Shown here: piece after piece, positions 10,282-20,612 of the stretch
Numbering within the stretch: position 1 is the stretch's first letter
Layout of the letters: every line of letters starts with the position of its first letter
NCBI GenBank assembly: GCA_002110485.1
Contig: MOWL01000047.1
Coordinates: 310,001 to 374,000, forward strand
Length of the DNA: 64,000 bases
Direction of reading: 5' to 3'
Origin: Emergomyces orientalis
Taxonomy: Eukaryota > Ascomycota > Eurotiomycetes > Onygenales > Ajellomycetaceae
The notes under the pieces: generated by a model
Told to the model about the DNA's origin: nothing
Databases searched by the model: none
Seen by the model: only the letters and a program-made list of their open reading frames with translations
Made by a program: the position numbers and the translations under genes

Positions 10282-13180
10282 TCATGTCCCTAACTCAACC
10301 CCTACTTCCCCTATCACCATCACATATCCACCAGGAAACAGGCCTTTCTGCCCCGCATAACACCCCCACATCCAGTCATCGTTGATGTTTTCCGCCTCCG
10401 TAATCTCTGCACCGCGTGGAAACAGAATTTCATCTGTCACGTCTGGGTCAGGGTAGTACGACCAGCGCGCCAACAGGTGTAGCCCAATACCACCTGAAGG
10501 GGGGAAGTGGGAAGCGAAGGGCATTTTCGCAGTGGGATCGGTAGGCGTGGTGGGTGATGAGTTTGACCAGGCTGTCCGTGATCGTGGGAAACGCCGACGG
10601 TGGGCCATACTGGTTTCTTCTTTCCACGTCCAGTCTCCGGAATCTTGGCGCACGGGGATCGGGACTGGTGCATTAGAATGGGGACTGGTGTTTGCGTTTG
10701 CGTTTGCATTTGCGTTTTCGCTGGCGGTGATGGTTGTAGCAATTGCCAATGCAGTTACATCGTCTTTTAGCGCATGTCCTCCCACAATATCCTTGACTAT
10801 AACTCGTCTCTGCCCATCCGGATGGTCCTCAAATCCGACGACCATCATTCTGTGGCCCTGCAGGCATCTTCTCCAGCCGTTTCGTCCATTGTCTTTGCTG
10901 ATTTTGCCATTCGCCCCGAGTTTCAAGTAGCAGTTCGTGCAAAGATCGTAGTCTCCATAATTACATGTCGGGCAGTGAAACCGGCTTGTCGAGGGCGGAA
11001 TTGGATAGGTGCAGTTATTGCATTTTGTAGAGAAGGTAAGAGGCTGGTAGCGTTCACCACCAATCTTGAGGGTAGATCCTAATAGATAACCAAATGCCAT
11101 TACGGGAAACGAACCTGGCGGACGATTGGGGACAAGATCGCCGTCACGTACTCGACCGATTGGTAGGAGAGCATGTGTGCAGCATTTGCCTTGGTTGACA
11201 CAACTGTTACAAAAGCCCCATTCTCCCTCATTGCACTCACTGCATACCCAAAAGCAGTCATCTGAAAATGATTGGCACATATCACAAAACATGCCGCATT
11301 GGAGCCGTTTTGCAGGATCATCTCGTGTTCGCCGTCGGGAGGTATTCGGCCGGTTCTGTGTGGTTTCACCCGATGGACGTAGGTATCTACGTGGTTGTAG
11401 GATATGTGGCGGCTCCCGGACTGCTGAAATTCCGGATGGATATTTCTTTTCAAATCGGTCCTGAGCACTGTTCCCGAATCCAAACCAGTGTAGGCATCCA
11501 CGACCTAATCGGTAGCATAGTAAACATAGGTTGTAATTGCCATCATCGCATCGAGTACAGGTTTTGTAAACCTCATATTGAATGTCCCGTTTATCGCAGC
11601 GACTGCATGATATAGACGGCTCTGGAAAATATGACTCACTCGACCGAATAGCCGTTTCGCTTCGTGATGATGACGGTCTGGAGGACGATGGCATGATGGC
11701 ATCGCGTCGGTCAGTTGAGGGGATACGCTCACCCGATTGAGGGACTGTAGTAGTCTGAGAGGTGGGGCTGAGTTGGCTGGATGATGTTGTCTGAGGACTT
11801 GTGGTTGTAGCAGGCGGCGTTGAACTTGGGATGCCAAATATCTGCCGCCGTTCAGCAGTTCGTATGCCGCTCTGGCGAACCCTCCGTTCAGATTCACCAC
11901 TTCGTCTAGAAGACGAGAACGATGACGTCGCTCGGTGGCGGAACGATTCGGATGTGGAATTGTTCTGGGAGGGGCGTCGTTGACCAGATAAATCGCTAGA
12001 AGACCTCGTCGCCGGCTGTATCAGCACTTCTGATGAAGATGTAGCCGTTCTATGGGTCGGGGAAGTCGCTCTACGCCTCACGCCCTGGTCGGAGGAACTC
12101 CTTTGTTGGCGGTTTGAGTGGTCGGCTCTCTGTGATGGCGTTTCAAGTAAATGTGGTCGGGAGGCTGGAGGGCGCTCGTTTACGCTATTTGATCTGGATT
12201 GCCGGACTCTGGGATCCCGCGAACCACTATCCCCTTCACCACGCGTATTTTGGCGAGAAACAGGCTGGCGAAGGTGTCTTCTTCGATATGCTTCAGCGAT
12301 GCGTTCGCTGAGCTCATCTTCCTGCGCCGGATCTAAACTTTGCAGATCTATTCCATCCAACAGCCCTTCGTCTATAATCTGTCTAAGAATTTCTTCTTCC
12401 ATCGCAGAATCCCCATCTGAAGTACTTAAGAGTGATCGTAAGCTTGTCTGGTGCTCAATTCGTCTTGTACGCGCAGCTTGATCGGGAGACGCTCGCTGTT
12501 GACTAGCGGCCCGCCGCGCATTTCGCCTTCGTCTTTGCGATTCTTCCTGGCGGTCTCTTTCTCGAGCCCCTGAAGTTCGATCTCGGGCACGAGGTTGCGA
12601 GGTTCGAGAACTAGAGCTCACACGCGCATGTCTTTGATCTACATCTCCCAGACTCATTTGTCTAACTTCCTCCAGCAATCTACGATCTTCTTCGTCTCCT
12701 TCCGAGTCAGACGCGCGGGCAGAATTCACCGGCCGCGCTGGTATGAGAGTATCGCCAGGTTTATATTTCTGTTCCAACTCCTTCCTCTCTACAGCGCCCC
12801 TGACCTTATGTGGATTGGACTGCAAGAACAGGTCGAGTAAGGTATTAACCTTAGCATCGTGTCTCGTTTCGCGGATGTCGGCTCGACAGGAAGGGCAGGT
12901 ATATTTGGCACTTCTACTAGAGCTAGGTGGATGCGATGCCTGCCATGAGAACCATTCCTTCAGACAGGCCCCGCAGAAGGTATGGAGGCAGTCGAGCAGG
13001 GTCAGCGGTTGGTAGAGAATATCTGTACATATCTGTTGCGAGTCAGGTTGCTGTTGGATAACTGTGGGCGTTGGTTTGATCTCAAACTTAGGATCTCAAT
13101 TTAAATTTCATCCTTACCGAACAAGTTAATTCCGCCTCCAAGTTTACCAGACCGGCTCCTGTAGAGTTTCCGCTCGACAT
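10282..13180 (-). CDS. RING-type E3-like protein with Cys-rich ZZ-like clusters and C-terminal SH3 (937 aa)
   Basis: Predicted ubiquitin ligase or scaffold. Exon 1 is 13180-13118 (MSSGNSTGAGL...), followed by an 85-nt intron 13117-13033 (GTAAGG...CAACAG) and exon 2 13032-10282. The RING spans about residues 20-75: CSICTDILYQP, then LDCLHTFCGACLKEW, then CPSCRADI; its spacing and the following helix resemble CHFR/Dma-type RINGs. Residues ~110-430 are disordered Ser/Arg/Thr-rich sequence with an acidic helix (MEEEILRQIIDEGLLDG). Three cysteine clusters follow: ISCSRCDKRDIQYEVYKTC, MFCDMCQSFSDDCFWVC, and TKCNNCTYPIPPSTSRFHC, each with later C-x2-C pairs. They look like ZZ-type zinc fingers. A QNANANANANT-type run lies between. 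The last ~65 residues form an SH3 fold (LLARWSYYPDPDVTDEILF, NDDWMWGCYAGQKGLFPGGY). The RING plus SH3 combination suggests recruitment of proline-rich substrates; the substrates are unknown. Confidence 0.9.
13033..13117 (-). other. RING-SH3 gene intron 1 (85 nt)
   Basis: Donor GTAAGG and acceptor CAACAG on the minus strand. The junction falls inside the RING, joining ELTCS to ICTDILY in phase 0 and restoring the first zinc-binding C-x2-C pair. Confidence 0.9.
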
Positions 13181-15063
13181 TGTCGCATCCCTTGGGTCAG
13201 CAGTGAGGGGTAGGTGTAGATCTCTATGGTTCGGATCAGGGCAGCACGGTGTAGAAAGGGCAAGGTAAGCGTTCAGAACTTAATACGGCGGATTGAGAGA
13301 TGGACAGTGACGGAACATTATTATCTGCTGAATTATGACATGGCAGAGACCTCTCGTCTGTTGGCGTTGTTGGTTGGTTCTTCGTCCTCCTGAGATCTGG
13401 CGAATTGGATGTGGAGGAAGTTCGCGGCGCCCGCCCAACACTGACCAAACGTGCTTGGGATAGCTTATTTAGTTAAATATCGACAATTTTAACTAACAAC
13501 AAGCCCCGTTCGTTCGTTAGTAGCATTTGCTGCAGCAGATAAACATCCGCTCTTATGCAACAACTAACTCGAAATAATCGCCGGATTCTGAGGGATGGAT
13601 TGCCTTTCCCAATAAATAGTCATACGTCAGTGACAACCGCGATCAACTACGTCACTGACGTCGGCGGTGGCATTTTCAGCCTTGCGCCATGCCCGACGAC
13701 AGTTAACGGGCCCTTTGATCCAGGCCCTCACCGCCATGTCAACAGGATAACAGGAGAGGACATCGCAGATCCTGTCAGTATCTAACATCTTAATCGAGAT
13801 GTATACGGCGTGAGGATGGGGTAAACCATTGAGTTCGAAGGTCATGCGATTAGCCGTCATACACCCGTGGAATCGTTGCGCCTGAAAACGAGTACCAAAT
13901 ACTGGGAACCAGTGGACGAACGCTCGCATTTATATATCAGATTCTTTGACGAGTTCTACTTTAGCTCTAGTTCTGCTATATCCTGTAGCTATCTTCTGCC
14001 TTCGAAACCCCGAGCTAGGGTACTGAATATGGCCCACACTGGAGTGCCTTATACTCCACAGCTTCCGTCGCCTCACAAAGTTTTGAGTTAGAGTTTATGA
14101 CTCTCTGTGGGACGACTGATTTCTCCTGCTAGGTACGATACCTACCGTATAAATTGACACCCGAATCGCCAGCTTATCAAAGGTATGATTTGCTGCTATC
14201 CTGATAAGAACCAATCACATACCAAGGTCAGACCTATCATTATATATCTGCAGCTGATTTAGACTCAAAGATATACTCTGTTGCAATGTCTATTTTGGTT
14301 CATCGGCGTTTAATACGGGCGATTTAAATGCAATCAGAGATTTGACATTTCAAGTGATCAGTCAGATATATTCTGACAACCGAGTGTCTGAGGTCTTTGC
14401 AAGTGAAGTTGTGATAACCATTATCGTCCTATTCTGAAATTCTTTCCTTTCATCATTTTTAGTTCTCTAAAAATCAAATGCAGATTCCTTGTTCTTCGTG
14501 CCCTACGATATCCAGCCATCATGCTCACTTGGTAGTCGTCCACATCCACTGAAGAACTTCCTCCACTCCTGCCAGCGCGATCTACTATCTCTAGAGCATT
14601 CTTAATCATCCGCTTTCAAAAGTTCGCTTGGTGCCATCGCTGAATACTGATTTTCAGAAGAAATTGTATGGCAACACAGGTGACAGGGGTTGAATATAAC
14701 GCCATACGGATGAGGATACCGACAACACTGGCTACATGACTATAGACGCCATCTAGTAGCAGTAATCAAATTACTAAATTTTAGACCAAGTGTCCCTCCC
14801 ACATCGATATACAGCTTCTACAACTGTTTTAAGAAGCAAGAGGCCATATTTTGGACCTTATAGGGTCTAGTGGCTTATCGAAAACCATATACTGCCTGAA
14901 AGTTACATTCTTTCGAGGTAGATATAACTCCTTCCTGAATCTGAATCCTTAATTCTTACGTTAACAAAAGTCTACTACAGGCTCCCCAAGATTCTACAGT
15001 TCAACGTCTCGATATTTGACGTAAAGTTCATGTTTTCCTCTTGGAGTACATATAATTCCAACG
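13181..15063. other. Divergent intergenic region with inverted repeat
   Basis: Separates the divergently transcribed RING-SH3 gene and the acidic-protein gene, so it holds both promoters. It contains an 11-bp perfect inverted repeat (13624-13661). ORFs of 60-100 codons around 13555-14091 overlap one another on both strands and have no recognisable content. The part from 14100 to 15000 appears A+T-rich by eye, with nothing identifiable. Confidence 0.5.
13624..13661. promoter_or_regulatory. 11-bp inverted repeat with CRE-like half sites
   Basis: ACGTCAGTGAC at 13624-13634 is exactly reverse-complemented at 13651-13661 with a 16-nt spacer. Each arm carries a TGACGT core, the half site typical of CREB/ATF-type bZIP factors. 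It lies 444 bp upstream of the RING-SH3 start codon. A bZIP site pair or a hairpin are both possible; the binding role is inference. Confidence 0.4.
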
Positions 15064-16968
15064 ATGAACCCATGTGCAGTTAATCCCTTTGCGTTCAACT
15101 TCAGGAGACGACCCATTACCTACACCCGTGGGGCTGGACCACACGGGTCGAGGGACTGTCCTAACACGCTGCAGATCCCCACAGCGAGCACCCCTATGTC
15201 GAGAACAGCACTTAACGAACAAGGCATGTTTCGCCCACCAGCCATTCTAAACGCGTTATTTCCGGCAGAGGTTGAGCATCACGCCGATTCTGAACCCGAG
15301 GACCCGGATGTGGATGATGGGGAAGTTGTTGATTTAAGATGTGACAACGAATCTCTGGATCATATAGTGCAAGATTATCGTCGGCTTCCAGATGATAATA
15401 CCCATGCGCGAAGCAACTTTCTGCAACCCAGGCGACCGGGTGAACGTCCCGAAACAAAAAATAAAAACCATACTTCACCCCGTTCTAGCCGACAAGCGCC
15501 AAGCGAGATAAACGAGAATGATGCTGCCGAGTCATGGCTGCGTTTGAAACTACAAGAGCAAGAAGATTCAAAAAGTCGTACCCGCTTCATAACTAACCTG
15601 CCCGTGAACAGGGGCACATCCAAACGGGGACAACACCGCAACCATTCCCAAGTAAAACAAGATTTGCAAGCAAAAAAACGATTAAGTCAAATTGCCACCA
15701 ACATTGAAACAACCAGGAAGACTTTGAATGGATATTTGGCCAAAGACCCACAACACAAAAAAACCCTTGAAGAGCGGGAACTTTGTCAGATATACAAGAA
15801 AAAGATCGATCACGGCGAGATGCTTACACCCGGAGAAATCGATAGATTGAGAACAATTAGAAGAAACATTTCTCGCAGGGAATGCAGCCTCGAATTGAAG
15901 ATGAAGAGCGATTTGGGTTTGCGCAGGAAAAACCGGCTGCTGAATGAACTTCCGAAAGCTGGGCTTGATGCGGAGTCGAATACGTCATACACCAAATTAG
16001 GAAATGACTCTTTTAAACCGCATTCGCGATGCTCGTCATCAACGATGAGTGAGCCGACACCTGAACTGTCACAGAAAACTACGATTAGCGAGAAAACCAT
16101 TGTAGGAGGGAAGCATCCACCGGGTCATCCAAAAAATGCCCCTAGAGCACCACCCCCGCCTGACAAGGATTGTCTAGGTGGAATAGGGGATACGGGTGTC
16201 AAGGAAGAGGCTAGAGAAGATACTGGGGACGAAGAGGAGGAGGAAGAGTCTAGTGAAGAGGAAGAAAACGAGGAAGAAATGGGAGAATGTGGGCAAGGAG
16301 AACATTTCTGGAGGTATTCCGTCTACCAGTCAACTGAAAGCGATTTTCAGGACGAGGAGGAACCAAAATGTCTTGGAACATGTCTCAGTAGGGCCAAGGC
16401 TGAAGCAAAAGTTAGGAAACAAATACTTAGGCTTCAGGCTGCGGCTAGTATGCAGGAAAAAAAGAAAATAGAATGTCGAATCACTCTTGAAGATAACGGA
16501 TTGCACGCCCAGGTCATTTGTTTCGCGTCTGGCCGCACCGTGACGGTGTATTTGGAGAAAGAGCTCGTTGAGGCTGCGGAACTAACTAAGGCAGATCAGC
16601 AAAACTTATCCATTCTTCCTTGCAGGGTATATAGCGTTGTTGAACAGGTTATAGACCGGCTAAACATTGTTCCAATTGGTTTACCTGTTTGGGGAGAGTG
16701 CTTTGTTATACGGCAGCATGCCAATGAACAAGCAAATCGACGTTTGCTATCCTACGTGGCTGCTCACTCAGAAATTGATGACACCTATCATCATCTCGCA
16801 GGTGGAACTCTCGAGGTGGATCAAAGGCGGTATCTTCGAGACCTGGACGATGGGGAACGACTCTTTGACAGGAAAATAGACCTGCCTTCTGGCTCGGGTG
16901 AAAATACACAGAAGAAACAAGTTGTTGTGCGGGTCGTGGAGCAACTGCTTCGAGGACCGAGAAACTGA
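15064..16968 (+). CDS. Uncharacterised acidic/charged protein (634 aa)
   Basis: No family was recognised. The single open frame of 634 codons from ATG 15064 has biased, protein-like composition. Residues ~1-40 are basic (FRRRPITYTRG), and about 70-90 are acidic (SEPEDPDVDDGEVVDL). Residues ~190-330 are rich in Lys/Arg and look helical (SQIATNIETTRKTLNGYLAK, RRKNRLLNELPKAG). About 370-410 is a Pro-rich stretch followed by a Glu run (DEEEEEESSEEEENEEE). The last 220 residues look globular (FWRYSVYQSTESDFQDEEEP, LHAQVICFASGRTVTVYLEK, RVYSVVEQVIDRL). The acidic run, Lys-rich stretches and lack of membrane segments or signal peptide would suit a nuclear protein, which is inference. Conservation of the C-terminal part would decide reality; the frame length alone is strong evidence. 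An ATG at about 15196 (MSRTALNEQGMF) is an alternative start. Confidence 0.7.
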   Translation: MNPCAVNPFAFNFRRRPITYTRGAGPHGSRDCPNTLQIPTASTPMSRTALNEQGMFRPPAILNALFPAEVEHHADSEPEDPDVDDGEVVDLRCDNESLDHIVQDYRRLPDDNTHARSNFLQPRRPGERPETKNKNHTSPRSSRQAPSEINENDAAESWLRLKLQEQEDSKSRTRFITNLPVNRGTSKRGQHRNHSQVKQDLQAKKRLSQIATNIETTRKTLNGYLAKDPQHKKTLEERELCQIYKKKIDHGEMLTPGEIDRLRTIRRNISRRECSLELKMKSDLGLRRKNRLLNELPKAGLDAESNTSYTKLGNDSFKPHSRCSSSTMSEPTPELSQKTTISEKTIVGGKHPPGHPKNAPRAPPPPDKDCLGGIGDTGVKEEAREDTGDEEEEEESSEEEENEEEMGECGQGEHFWRYSVYQSTESDFQDEEEPKCLGTCLSRAKAEAKVRKQILRLQAAASMQEKKKIECRITLEDNGLHAQVICFASGRTVTVYLEKELVEAAELTKADQQNLSILPCRVYSVVEQVIDRLNIVPIGLPVWGECFVIRQHANEQANRRLLSYVAAHSEIDDTYHHLAGGTLEVDQRRYLRDLDDGERLFDRKIDLPSGSGENTQKKQVVVRVVEQLLRGPRN

Positions 16969-18039
16969 TTGACATATTTAACCATGGCGACGTCCGCCGA
17001 CTAACCCTAAGCTATCGACTCGTTGTTTCTTCTATCTGTTTTATGGTTTGTCTGCAGTTTCGTATGGTTTGATCCCTGATTCACTCCTTTCTTGAAATTG
17101 ACAGCAAATGCTTTCCAACTTATCTCCTTCTTTTTTTCTTTTTTTTTTTTTAATTTTGTTTTTCGTTGTTTACGATAGCAGTGGTTTGGCTTGAACAAAC
17201 CCATAACTTCAATTTATCAAACAGTTCATTAATATGCAATTTGACTCCCCTTCTGACAGAGAAGAAAAGTTGCCCATTGCCTTTGATATCACGTGATCAC
17301 ACAAAGAAACCAAACTTTGACCTCCTGCGGTAAGTGCTGAGCTCCTGTCAGGATTTTTGGCACTCATCTACAACAAAGGGGGATTATTCCACAAGTACAA
17401 GTCCATTTGATAAAGAAATCCCATATCGAATCAACATATTTGTTTCAGGAACAAATACTTTAAACAGCTCAAGAAGCCGATTGCTGTCCTGGAATTCTTT
17501 TTGAGTGCAGCGAGTCTCGTCTTCGGTGTTTCCTTGGGACCAAAACAACAAAGATATCTTTGCCTCGCATGCATCCTGTTGCGAACTGGAAGTCCTGGTT
17601 CAGGAATCTATGATGTACTTGCCGATTATTAGACCCCTCGGGATCATTCATTTGCCTCTACTTCCCTTAATGCCGCCACGCTTGAACATTCCGCTTTGAT
17701 TGAGACATGAAACACGCGCGTTCTATCTCCCCTAGTCTTCCCTGTAGCTATGTTCACTCCCCTGAGAAGGATATATCCGTTTTACTGTTATTTCGGCGAC
17801 ATGAATTTGGACGTGGGAAAATGCGCGTTTCAGCGAATCCCGGAAGATGACAATAATCTGAGAGAATTCACATTCCGCAACACTCGGAAGTTATTTACGT
17901 TCTTTCAATGATGGATATTCCCATGAAGCCTTTGGGCTTCATGTCCCCGTATTCTCTTCTCTTTGTTTGACTCAATGCATAGACTTCCAGAGTTTTCGCG
18001 AAAAGAAATTCTTGTAGGAAAGACTATATAAAATAGCTC

Positions 18040-18075
<36 letters not shown>

Positions 18076-18190
18076 CTCTCACATGCTCAGGCCTGACTCT
18101 GTAGATATTTTTCTTTTTATTTCTATCCCCAACCAATTCGAGCAATTTCAACACTGTGGCAACATTCATCTCCGTTACCTATCCACGATA
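16969..18190. other. Intergenic region with (CT)n leader
   Basis: Short 3' flank of the acidic-protein gene with a poly-T tract near 17132-17160. It also holds the putative promoter of the small ORF at 18191, with a TATA-like ACTATATAAAATAG at about 18022-18035 and a CT repeat after it. No other gene was seen. Confidence 0.4.
18043..18080 (+). repeat. (CT)n microsatellite
   Basis: About 38 nt of almost perfect CT dinucleotides with one G interruption. It lies about 110 nt upstream of the ATG at 18191 and just after a TATA-like element, so it could sit in a 5' leader. Confidence 0.9.
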
Positions 18191-18529
18191 ATGTCGGTGT
18201 CAGATAGCACCGATGAGGGGTATTGGTTGATAGTTCGCCCGTTTAAGGATCTCGAAACAAGATACAAGGGCCAATTCGGCGGGTCTACAATTCCTTATAT
18301 AGAAGGGGACCTCCAACTGTTGAGCAGTATCGCTGACGAAGAAAAACACACTCTCGATACTCTTGTTGCGGCCATCCAAAACAAAATAACGCCACAAAAC
18401 AAAATGTTTTGGGAATCCGTCCTCGTAAAAGGAAACGGATTCCTAACTGCGGACGGTGATTTGAGTAGACGCGGGTTTTTGATATTTTCTCCCACTGACA
18501 AGGAAGGGGCATTGCACTATCCAAAGTAG
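18191..18529 (+). CDS. Possible small hypothetical protein (112 aa)
   Basis: No family was recognised. The frame from ATG 18191 (MSVSDSTDEGYWLIVRPFKD) has A at -3 and balanced composition. It also has a TATA-like element and CT-rich leader upstream, which favours a real gene over chance. The open frame continues upstream to 18083, but that part is less protein-like. The predicted protein is soluble, without signal peptide or membrane segment, and has an amphipathic middle (HTLDTLVAAIQNKITPQNKM). It stands alone at the border of the 11-kb gene-free stretch. It may be a lineage-specific gene, a fragment of a longer spliced gene, or noise. Confidence 0.35.
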   Translation: MSVSDSTDEGYWLIVRPFKDLETRYKGQFGGSTIPYIEGDLQLLSSIADEEKHTLDTLVAAIQNKITPQNKMFWESVLVKGNGFLTADGDLSRRGFLIFSPTDKEGALHYPK

Positions 18530-19196
18530 CTTGAGCTCTGCCATCGATCACGGTTGCCGCCGGTTGAAACCACGGGGTGATGGCGAGCGGCATCCACTGA
18601 GCAACTGCACCCTACGAAGCCAACCACCCGGGCACCCATCCCTTCAAATCCATCCATAGATATCAGCCGCCAACTGTCAACCGCAAACTATCAATACAGC
18701 AACCTTCTACGGCTGCGAACATCAGCCAACATGCACAATACATTCTAGCATTTCCGGGTTGCTTATTTATTTCACTTCAGTCATTGACTAACTGGATGCT
18801 TATTTTTTTTAATAAATGGCTTTGTTCTGCTGAATTTTACTCTAATTCTTTGGCATTTTCTTTATATGATGTTTCCCACTTAATTTTTCCTACTTGATGT
18901 GTTTTTGCGCTTCCTTTATTATTGGATGTCTCCTTCAGTATGTTTTTAACGCCCATTTTTATATCATGGTCCATTTATACTGCCATTAACGGCCTTCTAT
19001 CAAATACACATCCCAATGCTCTTACTGTACCCTGCTACTGAGTGAACGTAATACAATATTCCTAATCGGTTGGTTCTTAGGTTTACCGAGATTTTGAGCT
19101 AAAGCAGTTCTTAGCAACATCCAACTACTCTGTGTACATTAATGACACTGCGGGCCGCCGATGACCAGGGATAACCCGCGTGTCACAGATCCCTAA

Positions 19197-19208
19197 CTAC
19201 CTAGGTAG
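19197..19208. repeat. Palindrome CTACCTAGGTAG
   Basis: Perfect 12-bp palindrome continuing into AGGTAT. The same CTAGGTAGGTA core occurs at 9235-9245. Short motifs of this kind recur in the window's intergenic DNA. Confidence 0.6.
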
Positions 19209-20581
19209 GTATCTAGAAAGCCAAACCAACCTTTGCGTAAATAACTCAAAGATCGATCCAGATCTTGCCGTTCCATTATCATAGAAACTCGCCGCTCAGA
19301 AATCCCCCCTACTCTCTGCTGAGCACATTTGCGCCTGTGGGAAATTTCCTTAGGCATGAAAGAAGTATTAAGCAGTCCTCTGGCCGTTACGAGGTTTCAA
19401 ATAATTATATTGCGAAAATATCAAGCCGTGCATGTAACTTGCCGAGAATATCTACCCTCGATATCCTTCTTGTTGGGATAACTTACTCACCCAAAAGAAG
19501 ACGCTACCCAGATATTTAATAATGTGAACTTTGGTGTCAAAACGGCCTCAGCATCGATATTTCCCGTCAAGATCACATCGGACCATGGCCTTCAACCTCC
19601 TGCTAAGTAATTGGCCATTCCTCACTCGGTGCAACAATGTGTGATAATATCTGAAATAGCACATCTAGGGTATTCAAGCCTTTTATCGGTTTTTCATTCA
19701 GCATACCTTCCAATTGAGATAGAAAGCAAAAAGAAAACTTCTAAATTTCTCATCGACAGACCACAACTACTCATCAGACCAGCATAGTAGCAGAAATTTT
19801 CCATGATGTCCGTCCTGCTATCCAAAGAGACCCATTCCGTAGCTCGGAGTGGATTGGCTAGCTTTAGACCATCCTTTTGCAATTTACTTCTCCTACTCGG
19901 CAAGCTCTTTCCTCTTTAAGTGGCTGCAAAAGACAGAGTATCTCGAGGTGTGTTGCAGGGGAACCACTGGGGAGAGAATCGCTTTTCTAATATCTCGTGA
20001 GCCCCCAAAGGCCATGTAACTCCACCCGAGAAAGATATGGGCCTCCCAAATGACTGGTCTTCACGGCCACTGCTGCCCAACAGGTACTTGGCGAAATGCC
20101 TATTTCTAAGCCTCAAGAGTATGATGATATGCCTCTGCTGCTTCTTTTTTTTTTTTTTTTCATTTTTGCTCATTTGATACTGAACAATCAGAAAATCACG
20201 CAGCTTACGGTCCGAAAAGTGAACTGCTGGCAGTCGCTTCGATCTTCTATCATCAGCTGAACGAGATGGTAAGGCTTTCTCGGGGACCCGGTATAGGCCA
20301 AGCCAATATACAAAGAAGGTTGCTTGGTAAAATATGGGTTATTATAATCCATATATGGATCATGATCTCTAGATTTGCATATATTAACACTGGTCATGCT
20401 TCGGATTCACTCCGCAATCAGGCGCCATGTCTCTGCAGCGTACATTTCAAACCCACACCCCTCCATTCGTAGTAAATATAGTACAAGTCGTTCATTTGCA
20501 AATTAACTTTAAGCCGGAAGAGCAGTAAATGACGAAAGAAATACACAGAACTGCTTGTCTTCGAATTTGTAAAGAGAGGGG

Positions 20582-20612
20582 AAAAAAAAAAAACACACAC
20601 ACACACACACAC
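20582..20612 (+). repeat. Poly-A followed by (AC)n microsatellite
   Basis: About 12 A residues run directly into about ten CA dinucleotides. A poly-A/CA junction can mark an old retroposed 3' end, but no flanking element was recognised. Confidence 0.85.

Noticed and set aside
13555..14091. Overlapping ORFs of 74-100 codons on both strands
   Set aside because: No recognisable content, mutually exclusive frames, and no consistent exon structure.
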